Below, in pieces: positions 8,947 through 18,087 of a DNA stretch of 64,000 nucleotides. Made by a program: the position numbers and the translations under genes. Position 1 is the first letter of the stretch; each line of letters begins with the position of its first letter. The notes beneath the pieces were generated by a model. The model was not told where the DNA came from. It worked only from the letters and a program-made list of their open reading frames with translations, and did not search any database. The DNA is from Leifsonia xyli subsp. xyli str. CTCB07 (GTDB lineage Bacteria; Actinomycetota; Actinomycetes; Actinomycetales; Microbacteriaceae). Where the stretch lies: contig NC_006087.1 in assembly GCF_000007665.1 (NCBI RefSeq), forward strand, positions 310,001 to 374,000, written 5' to 3'.

Positions 8947-9615
8947 CTAGCGGGTCGCCACCCAGACCGCCCCCGCCGCTGTCGAACCGAGAACCATCGG
9001 CTCGCCGTGGAGGCGGACCGTCACATCCCCCGCGAACTCCCGATGCTCGTCCACCGTGACCTCCGCATCCAGCCCGATGCCGCGCTCGCCGAGGTAGCGG
9101 AGGATCGCGGGATCGGCGTCCGAGATGCGGACCACGGTCAGCGCGACGCCGGTCTGCGCCGTGAGCAGCGGGGCGGCGTCCGCTCGCCGCGGCGTGCCGT
9201 CGGCCGTCGGGATGGGGTCGCCGTGCGGGTCGCGCGCCGGGTAGCCGAGGCGGCGGTCGATCCGGTCGATCAGTTCGTCGGAGACCGCGTGCTCGAGCAC
9301 CTCGGCCTCGTCGTGGACCTCGTCCCAGCCGTAGCCGAGCTCCTCTACGAGGAACGTCTCGATCAGCCGGTGCCGGCGGACCATCGCGACCGCGCCGTGG
9401 CGGCCGGCGTCCGTGAGTTCGATGCCGCCGTACGGCTCGTGTGCGAGCAGGCCCTGGTCGGCGAGACGGCGGATGCCGTCGGAGACCGTCGCTGCCCGGA
9501 CGCCCATCCGCTCGGCCAGCTGTTTGACGGTGATGGGGTCGCCCTCCCACTCGGTCGCGCACCAGATGACCTTCAGGTAGTCCTGGGCCACGGAGGAGAG
9601 GGAGGACACGGGCAT
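8947..9615 (-). CDS. mntR: MntR/DtxR-family metal-dependent repressor
   Basis: The protein has 222 residues. The N-terminal winged helix reads ITVKQLAERMGVRAATVSDG. The metal-binding/dimerisation domain carries the family motifs (GRHGAVAMVRRHRLIETFL, then HDEAEVLEHAVSDELIDRID). A FeoA/SH3-like C-terminal domain occupies residues ~145-222. In this family Mn(II) or Fe(II) binding promotes operator binding to shut off metal uptake. No metal transporter lies next to it here. The closest resemblance is to the actinobacterial MntR branch rather than IdeR; this is inferred from overall pattern. Confidence 0.82.
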   Translation of the reverse strand: MPVSSLSSVAQDYLKVIWCATEWEGDPITVKQLAERMGVRAATVSDGIRRLADQGLLAHEPYGGIELTDAGRHGAVAMVRRHRLIETFLVEELGYGWDEVHDEAEVLEHAVSDELIDRIDRRLGYPARDPHGDPIPTADGTPRRADAAPLLTAQTGVALTVVRISDADPAILRYLGERGIGLDAEVTVDEHREFAGDVTVRLHGEPMVLGSTAAGAVWVATR

Positions 9616-9648
9616 GAGTCAGATTCTAGGCTCTGCGAGGAGGACGTC

Positions 9649-10683
9649 TCACGCCGGATGGGCGCGGCGACCGCCGTGGGCGATGACGGCGACCATCCGC
9701 TCCAGCGGGCCGCCCCCGAGGAAGCGGCGGAAGAGGGCAGCGCCGGCGAGGGACCCGGCGCTCAGGAGCGCGACCATCCACCAGTGGTCGTCGGACGGTG
9801 AGAAGAAGCGGGTCCAGACGCCCAGAACCGCCAGATGGGCGACGTAGAAGGTCAGGGTCATCGAACCGAGCGTGGCGAGGGGGGAGAGGACCCTGCCGAG
9901 GGGCGAGCCCGGCCGGGCGGTGACCTGTCCGGCCAGGACGCAGAGGGCGAGAACGATGAGTGCCCACCCGGTCGAGACGCTGAGCTCGGGCAGTGTGCCC
10001 GAGTGCGGGGAGACAGCGACGTCGAGGAGGGCCGCGGCGGCGTAACCCGCCGTCAGGAGGGCGATCCCGGTCGCTCCGGTCGCGAGCATGGTGCGTGTGC
10101 GGAAACCGACGCGCGCGATTGTGAGTCCGACGAGGGCGAAGGCGAGCACCGAGGTGACCCGGAAGGCGGGATCGAAGAAGAGAAAACCGGCGACTATCGT
10201 CGTCAGGCGCGGGAGGAGCGCCCCGGGCAGGCCCCACGACGCCGGGGTTCCGTTCGCGACGACCGGCATCAGCGTGGAACTGGCGACCGCTGCGACGGCG
10301 GCCGCCACCGCAAGCCACCGCGCGCGGACGAACAGGAACGGCAAGAGCAGCAGGCAGACGGCGCCGCAGTAGTGCAGGATCGGGTACACCTGCGCCCCGA
10401 AGAGTCCGACCAGGATGCCGAGAGCGATCAGCAGCAGTCCCCGGATGGCGAACCCGTAGCGGAACCGGCTGCGCGACATCCCCCGGCCGTCCGCGAGGGC
10501 GCGTCGGGAGGCCAGACCCGCCGAGACGCCGACGGTCACCGCGAACAGCGGCATCGCGAAGTGGTCGGAGAAGTTGAGCAGCTTGAGAGGGAAAGGCGAG
10601 TCCCTCGTGAGCGGCGCCGTGTGCGCGATGAACACGGCCAGCAGCGCCACACCGCGCGCCAGGTCGACTCCGAGTATTCGCAT
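9649..10683 (-). CDS. Membrane acyltransferase-like protein (DUF1624/DUF418 type)
   Basis: The protein has 344 residues with about ten hydrophobic helices. The N-terminal signature RILGVDLARGVALLAVFIAHT is typical of the DUF1624/DUF418 and heparan-alpha-glucosaminide acetyltransferase-like group. These proteins are thought to move acyl groups across the membrane onto sugars or other exported molecules. The gene appears intact and monocistronic, and its substrate is unknown. The C-terminus ends 34 bases from the mntR start. Confidence 0.65.
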   Translation of the reverse strand: MRILGVDLARGVALLAVFIAHTAPLTRDSPFPLKLLNFSDHFAMPLFAVTVGVSAGLASRRALADGRGMSRSRFRYGFAIRGLLLIALGILVGLFGAQVYPILHYCGAVCLLLLPFLFVRARWLAVAAAVAAVASSTLMPVVANGTPASWGLPGALLPRLTTIVAGFLFFDPAFRVTSVLAFALVGLTIARVGFRTRTMLATGATGIALLTAGYAAAALLDVAVSPHSGTLPELSVSTGWALIVLALCVLAGQVTARPGSPLGRVLSPLATLGSMTLTFYVAHLAVLGVWTRFFSPSDDHWWMVALLSAGSLAGAALFRRFLGGGPLERMVAVIAHGGRRAHPA

Positions 10684-10961
10684 CCTGGCAGGCTAGGCGG
10701 AGGCTTCCGCGGCTGTGGCGCCCCAGTGGCTCGCTGTGTGCGGGAGGCTCCCGAATGCGGTGCTGGAAGCGTTCGCCCGCTTGTTCAGCGGCCCTGTTAC
10801 GGTGGACCCCGTGAAGCACGCGGGGACCACCGACCTGGCGGAGAGGGCCGGGCAGCTGCTGTGGCGGCGCCATCGTGGAGCCGGCGAGCGGCAGCGCGGG
10901 GCGGGGCTCCCACGGCAGAGGCTCCTCCTCCGCCGCAGCGAACAGAGCACGGAAAAAATTG

Positions 10962-12116
10962 ATGACACACGGTTTCTCCACCCGCGCCATCCACATCGGC
11001 CAGGAGCCCGACCCGACGACGGGCGCGATCATCCCGCCGATCCACCAGACCTCGACCTTCGTCCAGGACGGCATCGGCGGTCTGCGCAGCGGCTACGAGT
11101 ACGGCCGCGCTGCCAACCCCACCCGGGATTCGCTGCAGTCGCTGCTCGCCTCGCTGGAAGGCGGCGTCTCCGCGCTGTCCTTCGCTTCCGGCCTCGCCGC
11201 CGAAGACGCTCTGCTGCGCGCCGTGCTCAGACCCGGCGACCATATCGTCCTCGGCAACGATGTCTATGGTGGCACGCACCGTCTGATCGACCGCATCCAC
11301 GGCGCCTGGGACGTCCGCAACACCACGGTCGACCTGACCGACCTGGACGCGGTGGGCGTCGCCCTCGCGACCGGCCGCACCCGTCTGCTCTGGATCGAGA
11401 CCCCGAGCAACCCGCTGATGAAGATCAGCGACCTGGCCGCCTTGACCTCCCTCGGCCACGGCGCCGGTGCGCTCGTCGTCGTGGACAACACCTTCGCCTC
11501 GCCCGCGCTTCAGCAGCCGCTGTCGTTCGGCGCGGATGTCGTCGTCCACTCGACCACCAAATACCTCGGCGGTCACTCCGACGTGATCGGCGGCGCGCTC
11601 GTCTTCGGCGGCGAGGAGCTCGCCGAGAAGGTGCGGTTCATCCAGTTCGCCGCCGGGGCCGTCTCCGTGCCGATGGATGCCTGGCTCACCGTCCGTGGCA
11701 TCAAGACCCTCGCCGTCCGCATGCAGCGCCACACCGAGAACGCGCAGGCGATCGCAGACGCCCTCCTCGGACGCCCCGGCGTCCAGGCGGTCTATTACCC
11801 CGGACTGCCGACGCATCCGGGCCGCGCCCTCGCCGTCCGCCAGATGAGCGGCTTCGGCGGGATGCTCTCTGTCGCCCTCGCCGGCGGAGCCGCGGTGGCG
11901 CGCCGGTTCGCCGAGTCCACCGAAGTCTTCCAGCTCGCGGAGTCGCTCGGCGGCGTCGAGTCCCTCATCGGCTATCCGGCCGAGATGACCCACGCCTCCG
12001 TGCGCGGCACGGAACTCGACGTGCCCGGTAACGTGATCCGCCTGTCGGTCGGAATCGAGGACATCGCCGACCTGCTGGCGGATGTCGAGCAGGCGCTGGG
12101 GCGGGCGTCGCTCTAG
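10962..12116 (+). CDS. metB: Cystathionine gamma-synthase / gamma-lyase (PLP-dependent)
   Basis: This 384-residue Cys/Met-metabolism PLP enzyme has its Schiff-base lysine at about residue 200 in VVHSTTKYLGGH. Other family motifs are AINPTRDSL-like substrate loop ANPTRDSLQSLLASLEGG, SGLAAEDALL, DNTFASP, and the C-terminal SLGGVESLIGYPAEMTHAS. It makes cystathionine from an O-acyl-homoserine and cysteine, or cleaves it; sequence alone does not decide. ATG 10962 was chosen because MTHGFSTRAIHIGQEPDP is the usual family start; the open frame upstream (to 10875) is Arg/Ser-rich non-family sequence. No obvious gene occupies 10684-10961. Confidence 0.92.
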   Translation: MTHGFSTRAIHIGQEPDPTTGAIIPPIHQTSTFVQDGIGGLRSGYEYGRAANPTRDSLQSLLASLEGGVSALSFASGLAAEDALLRAVLRPGDHIVLGNDVYGGTHRLIDRIHGAWDVRNTTVDLTDLDAVGVALATGRTRLLWIETPSNPLMKISDLAALTSLGHGAGALVVVDNTFASPALQQPLSFGADVVVHSTTKYLGGHSDVIGGALVFGGEELAEKVRFIQFAAGAVSVPMDAWLTVRGIKTLAVRMQRHTENAQAIADALLGRPGVQAVYYPGLPTHPGRALAVRQMSGFGGMLSVALAGGAAVARRFAESTEVFQLAESLGGVESLIGYPAEMTHASVRGTELDVPGNVIRLSVGIEDIADLLADVEQALGRASL

Positions 12117-12238
12117 CGGCCCGGGACTGCTCCTAGCTAGCTCCCTGCCGTGGGTGGCCGGCCCTCCCCGCATCCCTGCTCAGCCGGCACGTGGATCGTC
12201 GAGGTGCGGGGCCCCGAACCGTCGCCCGCCGGCTCTGT

Positions 12239-12445
12239 TCAGAATGCGAACTGTGCCCACTCCTCGCGTTCCAGCCGGACCCGTTTGCCGTGCTGCTCCA
12301 CGATCCAGTGCTGAGGGGTGCCGCCGAGGTAGGTACACAGCACGGTTTCGCTGCTCCAGCCGTCCGCCGAGCGAATCCAGCGTACCAGATGGATGGACTG
12401 ACCTGTCTTCGGCGTGTTGCCGATGGGCGTTTCGTGAGTTGTCAT
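12239..12445 (-). CDS. Small Trp-rich protein, paralogue of the gene at 19958-20176
   Basis: The protein has 68 residues from ATG 12445, with a strong GGGAGGGGG ribosome-binding site. No domain is recognised. It shares the pattern GQxIxLxxWxR...W..ET....Y.G.....W..E..G with the 72-residue protein at 19958-20176. That proves a small family with two copies in this window. Regularly alternating hydrophobic residues suggest a small beta-barrel fold; this is inference. It lies downstream of a decayed secreted protease on the same strand. Confidence 0.6.
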   Translation of the reverse strand: MTTHETPIGNTPKTGQSIHLVRWIRSADGWSSETVLCTYLGGTPQHWIVEQHGKRVRLEREEWAQFAF

Positions 12446-12610
12446 GCAGCACCCCCTCCCGATTGTGCGGCATTCCCCCCACACGGGGGTTCTACCCTCG
12501 ACAGTAGTGGGGTACGGGGTGGGGGTACAAGTGGCTCTTCCGAACAGGGGCGATGGTGGCGCCGGCGAGATGCGGGGTCAGCTTACGGGGGCGTCTTCGC
12601 ACCGGACTCC

Positions 12611-13626
12611 TCAGCTTCGCGCGCTGGCGATGAGATACATGCACCAGACCTCCGCATCGTTCGGAACCGCGACAGTGTACGGGTTGGTCAGGAGGGACTT
12701 GCCCAGGGTGGTGACGGCGAACACCTTTCCGGAATCGGCGGATGCCATCGTGCTGAACCAGGGGCCGCCGGAGGAGCCAGGGGTCATCCGGCACCCGTGC
12801 AGCACCGTGGCGTGCTCGGTGAACCCGGGGAACGGTTCCGCGTCGCCGGTGCAAGCGCCCTGGCTCTCGCCGGTGAGGGGCCAGTAGCTCGGATAGCCGG
12901 CCACCGTCACCTTGTTCACATCGTTGCCGAGGTCCGCTCTCAGTGTGTTGCCGCCGACTCAGTCGGTGAGATAAGCCCAGTACGGACGATGGGTGTACAC
13001 CAGGCGCTTCTGGAAGGCGACGAGCGCCTGGTCTGCTCGTCGTCCTGGTGCAGAGCCCAGGCTTTGAGGGTGAAGGCCCGCGAGTAGTTCCAGACCAGGT
13101 ACGGCGCCCTGCCGTTGTCGTATCCGGGAGCGAAAGCGAACTTCGTGTTCCAGCCCCGCCTGTACGTGTACACGTAGTGTCCCGCGGTCTCCACCAGGTT
13201 GTGCGACGAACCGTTGATCACGGTTGCGGTACACCAGCTGTCCTGGTTGTTCGCGTCGACGTAGAAGAGCTTCCCGACGGTCTTCATCGGATGCCCGGAC
13301 GCGGAGCTCCCGGCCGGCGCTTCGGTGCGGGCGCCGACTGGCGATCCGGCCCTCACCGCCGACCGCATCCTGTCGGCGGTCCAGTAGCCGAGCGGATCGG
13401 AGTCCGGGGGCGCCGGGCGATACGATATCGCGGCCCTCGGCTCGGGTGGGGACAGGACGACGGCATTGGCCATGTTCCTCACCGGCTCCGTTGCGGACGG
13501 TTCCGCCGGCGAGGCTCCCGGCACACCGTGCGGCACGAGTGCGAGGGCACCGGCGACCGCCAGGGTCGCGAGGGCGCCCACCGCTCGGCTGGATCGGCCT
13601 CTGATCGGATTGAACGACATCGACAC
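12611..13626 (-). pseudogene. Secreted trypsin/V8-like serine protease with two frameshifts
   Basis: The reading frame must be changed twice to recover one protein of about 330 residues. Frame one (from ATG 13626) gives a signal peptide (basic start, hydrophobic ATLAVAGALALVPHGV) and the His region (NLVETAGHYVYTYRRGW). A second frame supplies ALVAFQKRLVYTHRPYWAYL, and a third (from about 12950) supplies the Ser region GCRMTPGSSGGPWF. The GSSGGPW motif identifies a chymotrypsin-fold exported peptidase. Catalytic motifs survive but no continuous protein can be made. Confidence 0.8.
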
Positions 13627-13689
13627 ACCCCATTCCCCTCGAAAGCTCCTGTGCGAGCGAGGTCATGCTAGAGCCGGGATCGGCCGGCC

Positions 13690-13882
13690 ATCCGCGTCCG
13701 GGGGCAGCCTCAGCGTCTGAATGAGTGCGATCGCGAGATCGCTGGGTGGTGTGCGACGCCTGCCCGGGAGGAGCGTCTACGGTGGGCGGGAGCGGTGGGC
13801 GCCGGACTCGATGCCGTCGCGGAAGGCAATCAACGTCGGGATGGACGCGATCTGCGCCGACGCGGCGAGGGCTCCTTGCGGG
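13690..13882 (-). pseudogene. Thioredoxin scrap
   Basis: The minus strand at about 13806-13882 encodes ALAASAQIASIPTLIAFRDG, the conserved core of thioredoxin after the CxxC motif (cis-Pro in SIPT). The CGPC active site and the rest of the fold are not found. It lies in a 441-base stretch (13627-14067) that otherwise holds no gene. Confidence 0.45.
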
Positions 13883-14067
13883 CGGGGAAAAGATGTCTTG
13901 CTCGACAGCGGCGGGGCACCCGCGCGCATTCCGGCGCGAGGCGCGAGGCGGGGAGCCCGTCGCAGAGGGAAACCACAGGAGACGCATCGGAACCCAGCGG
14001 GAAACGCAGGGGGAAGACCTCAGCCCATGACGGGTCGCGATGATGCGCTGTCGGCAGGGTTGCGATC

Positions 14068-15381
14068 ATGTCAAACTCATCCACTTCACCCCTGGCGCTC
14101 GACATCGTCGTGCCCGTGTACAACGAGGAGGCGACGCTCCAGACGTCCATCCGCCGGTTGCACGCCTACCTGAACGGCGCGGTCCAGGCGAGCTGGCGGA
14201 TCACGATCGCCGACAACGCCAGCACCGACGCGAAGCCCGCCCTCGCCGACGCCCTCGCGGCCGAACTCCCGCGGGTGGCCGCGGTGCATTTGCCCCTCAA
14301 AGGGCGGGGCTGCGCGTTGAAGGCGGTGTGGGGATCCTCCCCGGCCGAGGTACACGTCTACCTGGATGAGGATCTTTCCACCGATCTCGCCGCCCTACCG
14401 CCGCTGGTGGCCCCGCTGCTCTCCGGGCACTCCGACCTCGCGATCGGGACGCGGCTCGGCAGCAGCGCCCGGGTCACCCGCGGCGGCAAGCGTGAGTTCA
14501 TCTCGCGCAGCTACAATCTGCTGCTGCGCCGCACGATGGCTGTCGGGTTCAGCGACGCGCAGTGCGGCTTCAAGGCGATCCGCCGGGAGGCCGCCCAGCG
14601 GCTGCTTCCGCTGGTGGAGGACGACGGCTGGTTCTTCGACACCGAACTGCTCATCCTCGCCGAGAGGGCAGGTTTGCGCATCCACGAGATCCCGGTGGAC
14701 TGGGTCGACGACCCCCACAGCTCGGTCGACATCGTGCGCACGGCCCGCGAGGACCTCAAAGGGATGCTGCGCGTCGGCACGAACATCGCGCGGGGCCGCA
14801 TCCCGCTGGAGTCCGTGTACGCGGAGCTCGGGCGGCGTCCGTTCGCTCCGGCCCGGGAGCCGGGCTTCTTCGGGCAGGTCGTGCGTTTCGCGGTGGTCGG
14901 GGCGCTTTCGACCGCGGCCTACGCGGTGCTTTACCTGCTTTTCTCCGGCCTGGTCGGTGGACAGACCGCGAACTTCGCGGCGCTGCTGATCACCGCGGTC
15001 GCCAACACCGGGGCGAACCGCCGCTTCACGTTCGGTGTGCGCGGACGTCCCGGGATGGCGCGGCATCAGTTCCAGGGGCTGATCGTGTTCGGCATCGCCT
15101 GGGCGCTCACCGGCTGCTCCCTCGCGCTGCTTCACACGCCCGCGCCGGGGGCGTCCTCGCACGTCGAACTGCTGGTGCTGACTGTGGCCAACCTCGCCGC
15201 AACGCTGCTGCGCTTCGCGCTTCTGCGGCTGTGGGTCTTCCGGGCCTCGCGGCGGCAGGAGACGGCGCGGGCCACGGAAGCGCCGGCCGCGCCCGCTGTG
15301 CTTCCCGCCGCCGTGCCTCCGGCGCCGGCGCCGGCCTCCGGAACCCCGCTCGTCCTGACCATCACCGAAACGGAGCAGTGA
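14068..15381 (+). CDS. GT2 glycosyltransferase with C-terminal GtrA-like membrane domain
   Basis: The protein has 437 residues. The N-terminal ~235 residues form a family-2 glycosyltransferase of the dolichol-phosphate-sugar synthase type (DIVVPVYNEEATLQ, IADNASTDA, acidic motif YLDEDLSTDL, QCGFKAI, WFFDTELLILA). The next ~130 residues form a four-helix GtrA-like domain (RFAVVGALSTAAYAVLYLL, NRRFTFG). A Pro/Ala-rich tail closes the protein. Such fusions transfer a sugar to polyprenyl phosphate and flip or hand it over for cell-envelope glycosylation. It sits 2 bases upstream of a GT39-like gene, which would use the lipid-linked sugar. Confidence 0.85.
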   Translation: MSNSSTSPLALDIVVPVYNEEATLQTSIRRLHAYLNGAVQASWRITIADNASTDAKPALADALAAELPRVAAVHLPLKGRGCALKAVWGSSPAEVHVYLDEDLSTDLAALPPLVAPLLSGHSDLAIGTRLGSSARVTRGGKREFISRSYNLLLRRTMAVGFSDAQCGFKAIRREAAQRLLPLVEDDGWFFDTELLILAERAGLRIHEIPVDWVDDPHSSVDIVRTAREDLKGMLRVGTNIARGRIPLESVYAELGRRPFAPAREPGFFGQVVRFAVVGALSTAAYAVLYLLFSGLVGGQTANFAALLITAVANTGANRRFTFGVRGRPGMARHQFQGLIVFGIAWALTGCSLALLHTPAPGASSHVELLVLTVANLAATLLRFALLRLWVFRASRRQETARATEAPAAPAVLPAAVPPAPAPASGTPLVLTITETEQ

Positions 15382-15383
15382 TC

Positions 15384-17359
15384 ATGTCCCTCACCACCGT
15401 GCCCGTGTCCGGCGCTTCTCCTGCGTCGGCCCAGCCGTCCGGCCGGTGCCGCGCGGCGCTCCGTCGCCTGGTGCGGGGGCGCGAGGACGCCGCCGCCTGG
15501 GAACGGCCGGCCCTGCTCGGCCTGCTGGTTGCCACGGCGTTCCTCTACAGCTGGGACCTCGCGGCGAACGGCTGGGCCAACTCGTTCTACTCGGCCGCCG
15601 TGCAGGCGGGGTCGGTGAACGCAGAGGCGTTCTTCTACGGTTCCAGCGACGCCGCGAACTCCATCACGGTCGACAAACCGCCGGCGAGCCTGTGGATCAT
15701 GGCTCTCTCGGTGCGGATCTTCGGACTGAGCCCGTGGAGCATCCTCCTCCCCGAAGCGCTCATGGGAGTCGTGACCGTCGGCCTCGTCTACGGGATCGTT
15801 CGGCGGAATTTCACGGCACGCACGGCCCTGCTCGCCGGAGGCGTGCTGGCTCTCACGCCGGTCGCCGCGCTGATGTTCCGGTTCAACAACCCGGACGCCC
15901 TCCTCGTCCTGCTGCTCACCCTGGCCACTTTCCTCACCCTCCGCGGGATCGAGTCTGGCCGCATCCGGTGGGTGATTGGGGCGGGCGTGGCCATCGGGTT
16001 CGGGTTCCTGACGAAGCAACTGCAAGCGTTCCTCATCCTCCCGGTGCTTGCCGGCGTGTATCTCGTTGCGGCAAAAGCGCCGTGGGGCAGACGGTTCGGG
16101 CACCTGTTCGCGGCGCTCGGGGCCGTGATCGTCTCCGCCGGATGGTGGGTCGCGATCGTCGAGCTCGTCCCGGCCTCGATGCGGCCCTACATCGGCGGCT
16201 CGCAGACGAACAGCTTCCTCGAGCTGACGTTCGGCTACAATGGTTTCGGGCGGCTGACCGGCAACGAGACCGGCAGTGTCACGGGCGGGGGCGGGATGTG
16301 GGGCTCGACCGGTGTCCTGCGCCTGTTCGAGAACGAGATCGGCGGCCAGATCGCCTGGTTGCTCCCGGCGGCCTTCGCGCTGTTCGCGCTCGCGCTGGTC
16401 CTCGGACGCCGCGCTCCCCGGACCGACGCGCGACGCTGCTGCTCTTCGTCGGCTGGCTGATCGTCACGGCGCTGGCGTTCAGCTTCATGGCCGGCATCTT
16501 CCACGCGTACTACACGGTCGCCCTCGCGCCCGCGCTCGCCGGGACCGTCGCGATCGGAGCGTCGGCGGCCTGGGCCGCCCGGGACCGCCTGTGGGTGCGC
16601 ATCCTCTCGGCGGCCACCGCGCTCGGCACGGGTGTGTGGGCCTGGGCGCTGCTGGACCGCGCGGCGGACTGGCTGCCCTGGCTGAGGATCCTCGTTCTGG
16701 TCGTCGCGCTCGCGGCGGGCGCGCTGCTGCTCCTTCCCCCGAGCCTGGCCGGTCGCTTCCGGTCGCTGCCGCGCGCGACCATCGGGGTCGTGCTCGTGGC
16801 CGGGCTGCTCGCGCCGACCGCGTACACGCTGCAGACGGTGACGACGGCGTACAGCGGCTCGATCGTCACTGCGGGACCAACGGTGGCCGGGTCGATGGCC
16901 GGGCCGGGTGGCGGCGGGGGGCCGGGCGGCGTCCGCCAGGGTGCGACCGGAGCCCCGACGGCGGGTGGCCCGGGCGCGGACGGTGCGAGGACCGGCGGCA
17001 TGGGCGGCCTCCTGAACTCCTCCGCTGTCGGCTCCAGGCTCGCGGCCCTCCTGAAGGCCGACGCCTCCTCGTACACCTGGGTCGCGGCGGCGATCGGCTC
17101 CACCTCTGCGGCCGGCTACCAGCTCGCCACGCAGGAGAGCGTCATGCCGATCGGCGGTTTCAACGGGTCCGACCCGTCGCCGACGCTGGCGCAGTTCAAG
17201 AAAGATGTCGCCGCGCGGAAGATCCACTACTTCATCGCGGGCGGCATCGGTCAGGCGAACGGCGGCAGCAGTGCGTCGAGCGCGATCGCCAGCTGGGTGG
17301 AGCACACCTTCACGGCGAAGACAGTCGATGGAGTCACCCTGTACGACCTGACCGAGTAG
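15384..17359 (+). pseudogene. GT39-type polyprenyl-phosphate-sugar glycosyltransferase with a 1-nt frameshift
   Basis: The product would be about 658 residues and an integral membrane enzyme (ArnT/PMT-like). From ATG 15384 the frame covers the conserved first loop (NSITVDKPPASLWIMAL) and eight or so helices, then ends at 16460. The rest continues in the next frame from about 16430 (ATLLLFVGWLIVTALAFSFM). The break is near 16425-16432, in GACCGACGCGCG, where one base seems lost. The C-terminal part has further helices, a Gly-rich linker and an extracytoplasmic domain ending at 17359. It forms an operon with the GT2/GtrA gene. Unless frameshifting occurs, the second step of this pathway is lost. 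Confidence 0.85.
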
Positions 17360-17478
17360 CCGGACCCCGTCCGGGCGGCTCGCGGCAGGACGGCGCCAAA
17401 CTCGGTCGCCGTGACGCCGAGCGCCTGGCCGAGATCGAGGCCTCCCTCACCGGCGCCGGTCTCGGCGGCCGCTGGGTC

Positions 17479-18087
17479 TCAGCCGGTTTCGGTTTCGGTG
17501 GTGGGGGTGTTGTAGGGGTCGTTGGGGTTGGTGGGGTTCCAGGTGCGGTAGCCGTGGGGTCCGGCGAAGTCGTCGAGGGTGGGGCTGCTGGAGCATTCGG
17601 TGGAGAAGTCGAGGACGAAGAATTCGTCGTGGGCGGTGACGCCGAACAGTGCCCCGCCCGGGAGGTCGGCGCGGAGAACGGTGTGGTGGCCGGAGGCGGC
17701 GGGTTTGGTGGCGACGATGACGGTGACGGTGTAGCCGCGGCTGGTCTAGTAGTCGCTCATGGTGGTGGCGAAGTCCGCGGCTGCTCCGACAGGGTCGTGG
17801 AAGAGGCCCACGCTGAGTCGTTGGCTGTCGCCGGAGCCGACGTAGCAGGACTCGCCGAGGAACTCTGAGGTGGTGGGGTCCCACGGTTTGCCGTCGGGTT
17901 CTGGGTTGTAGCGCCAGCCGTCGGGGAGGCCGGAGGCTTGCAGGGAGTCGTGGATGTGTTCCAGGAGCTGGTCGCGCAGTTGCAGGCCGGTTCTCCGGGC
18001 GCCGGGTTGTGGTGGCGGTGGTGGGGTCATGGTGCAGGCTCCGAGCGATACGGCGAGGGCAAGGGTTGCGGTGCGGGTGCGGGTCAT
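17479..18087 (-). pseudogene. Lipoprotein gene with an in-frame TAG
   Basis: From ATG 18087 the product starts with a signal sequence and lipobox (LAVSLGAC), then a Pro-rich linker and a soluble domain. A TAG at 17746-17748 interrupts after residue 113. The same frame then stays open for another 88 codons with sensible sequence (TSRGYTVTVIV ... FFVLDFSTECSSSP) to TGA 17479. A single substitution would restore about 202 residues. The start overlaps the upstream gene stop as ATGA, so the two were an operon. Confidence 0.75.

Noticed and set aside
10684..10961. Coding frame upstream of metB (from 10715 or 10875)
   Set aside because: Arg/Ser-rich text without family resemblance; MetB family similarity begins at ATG 10962.
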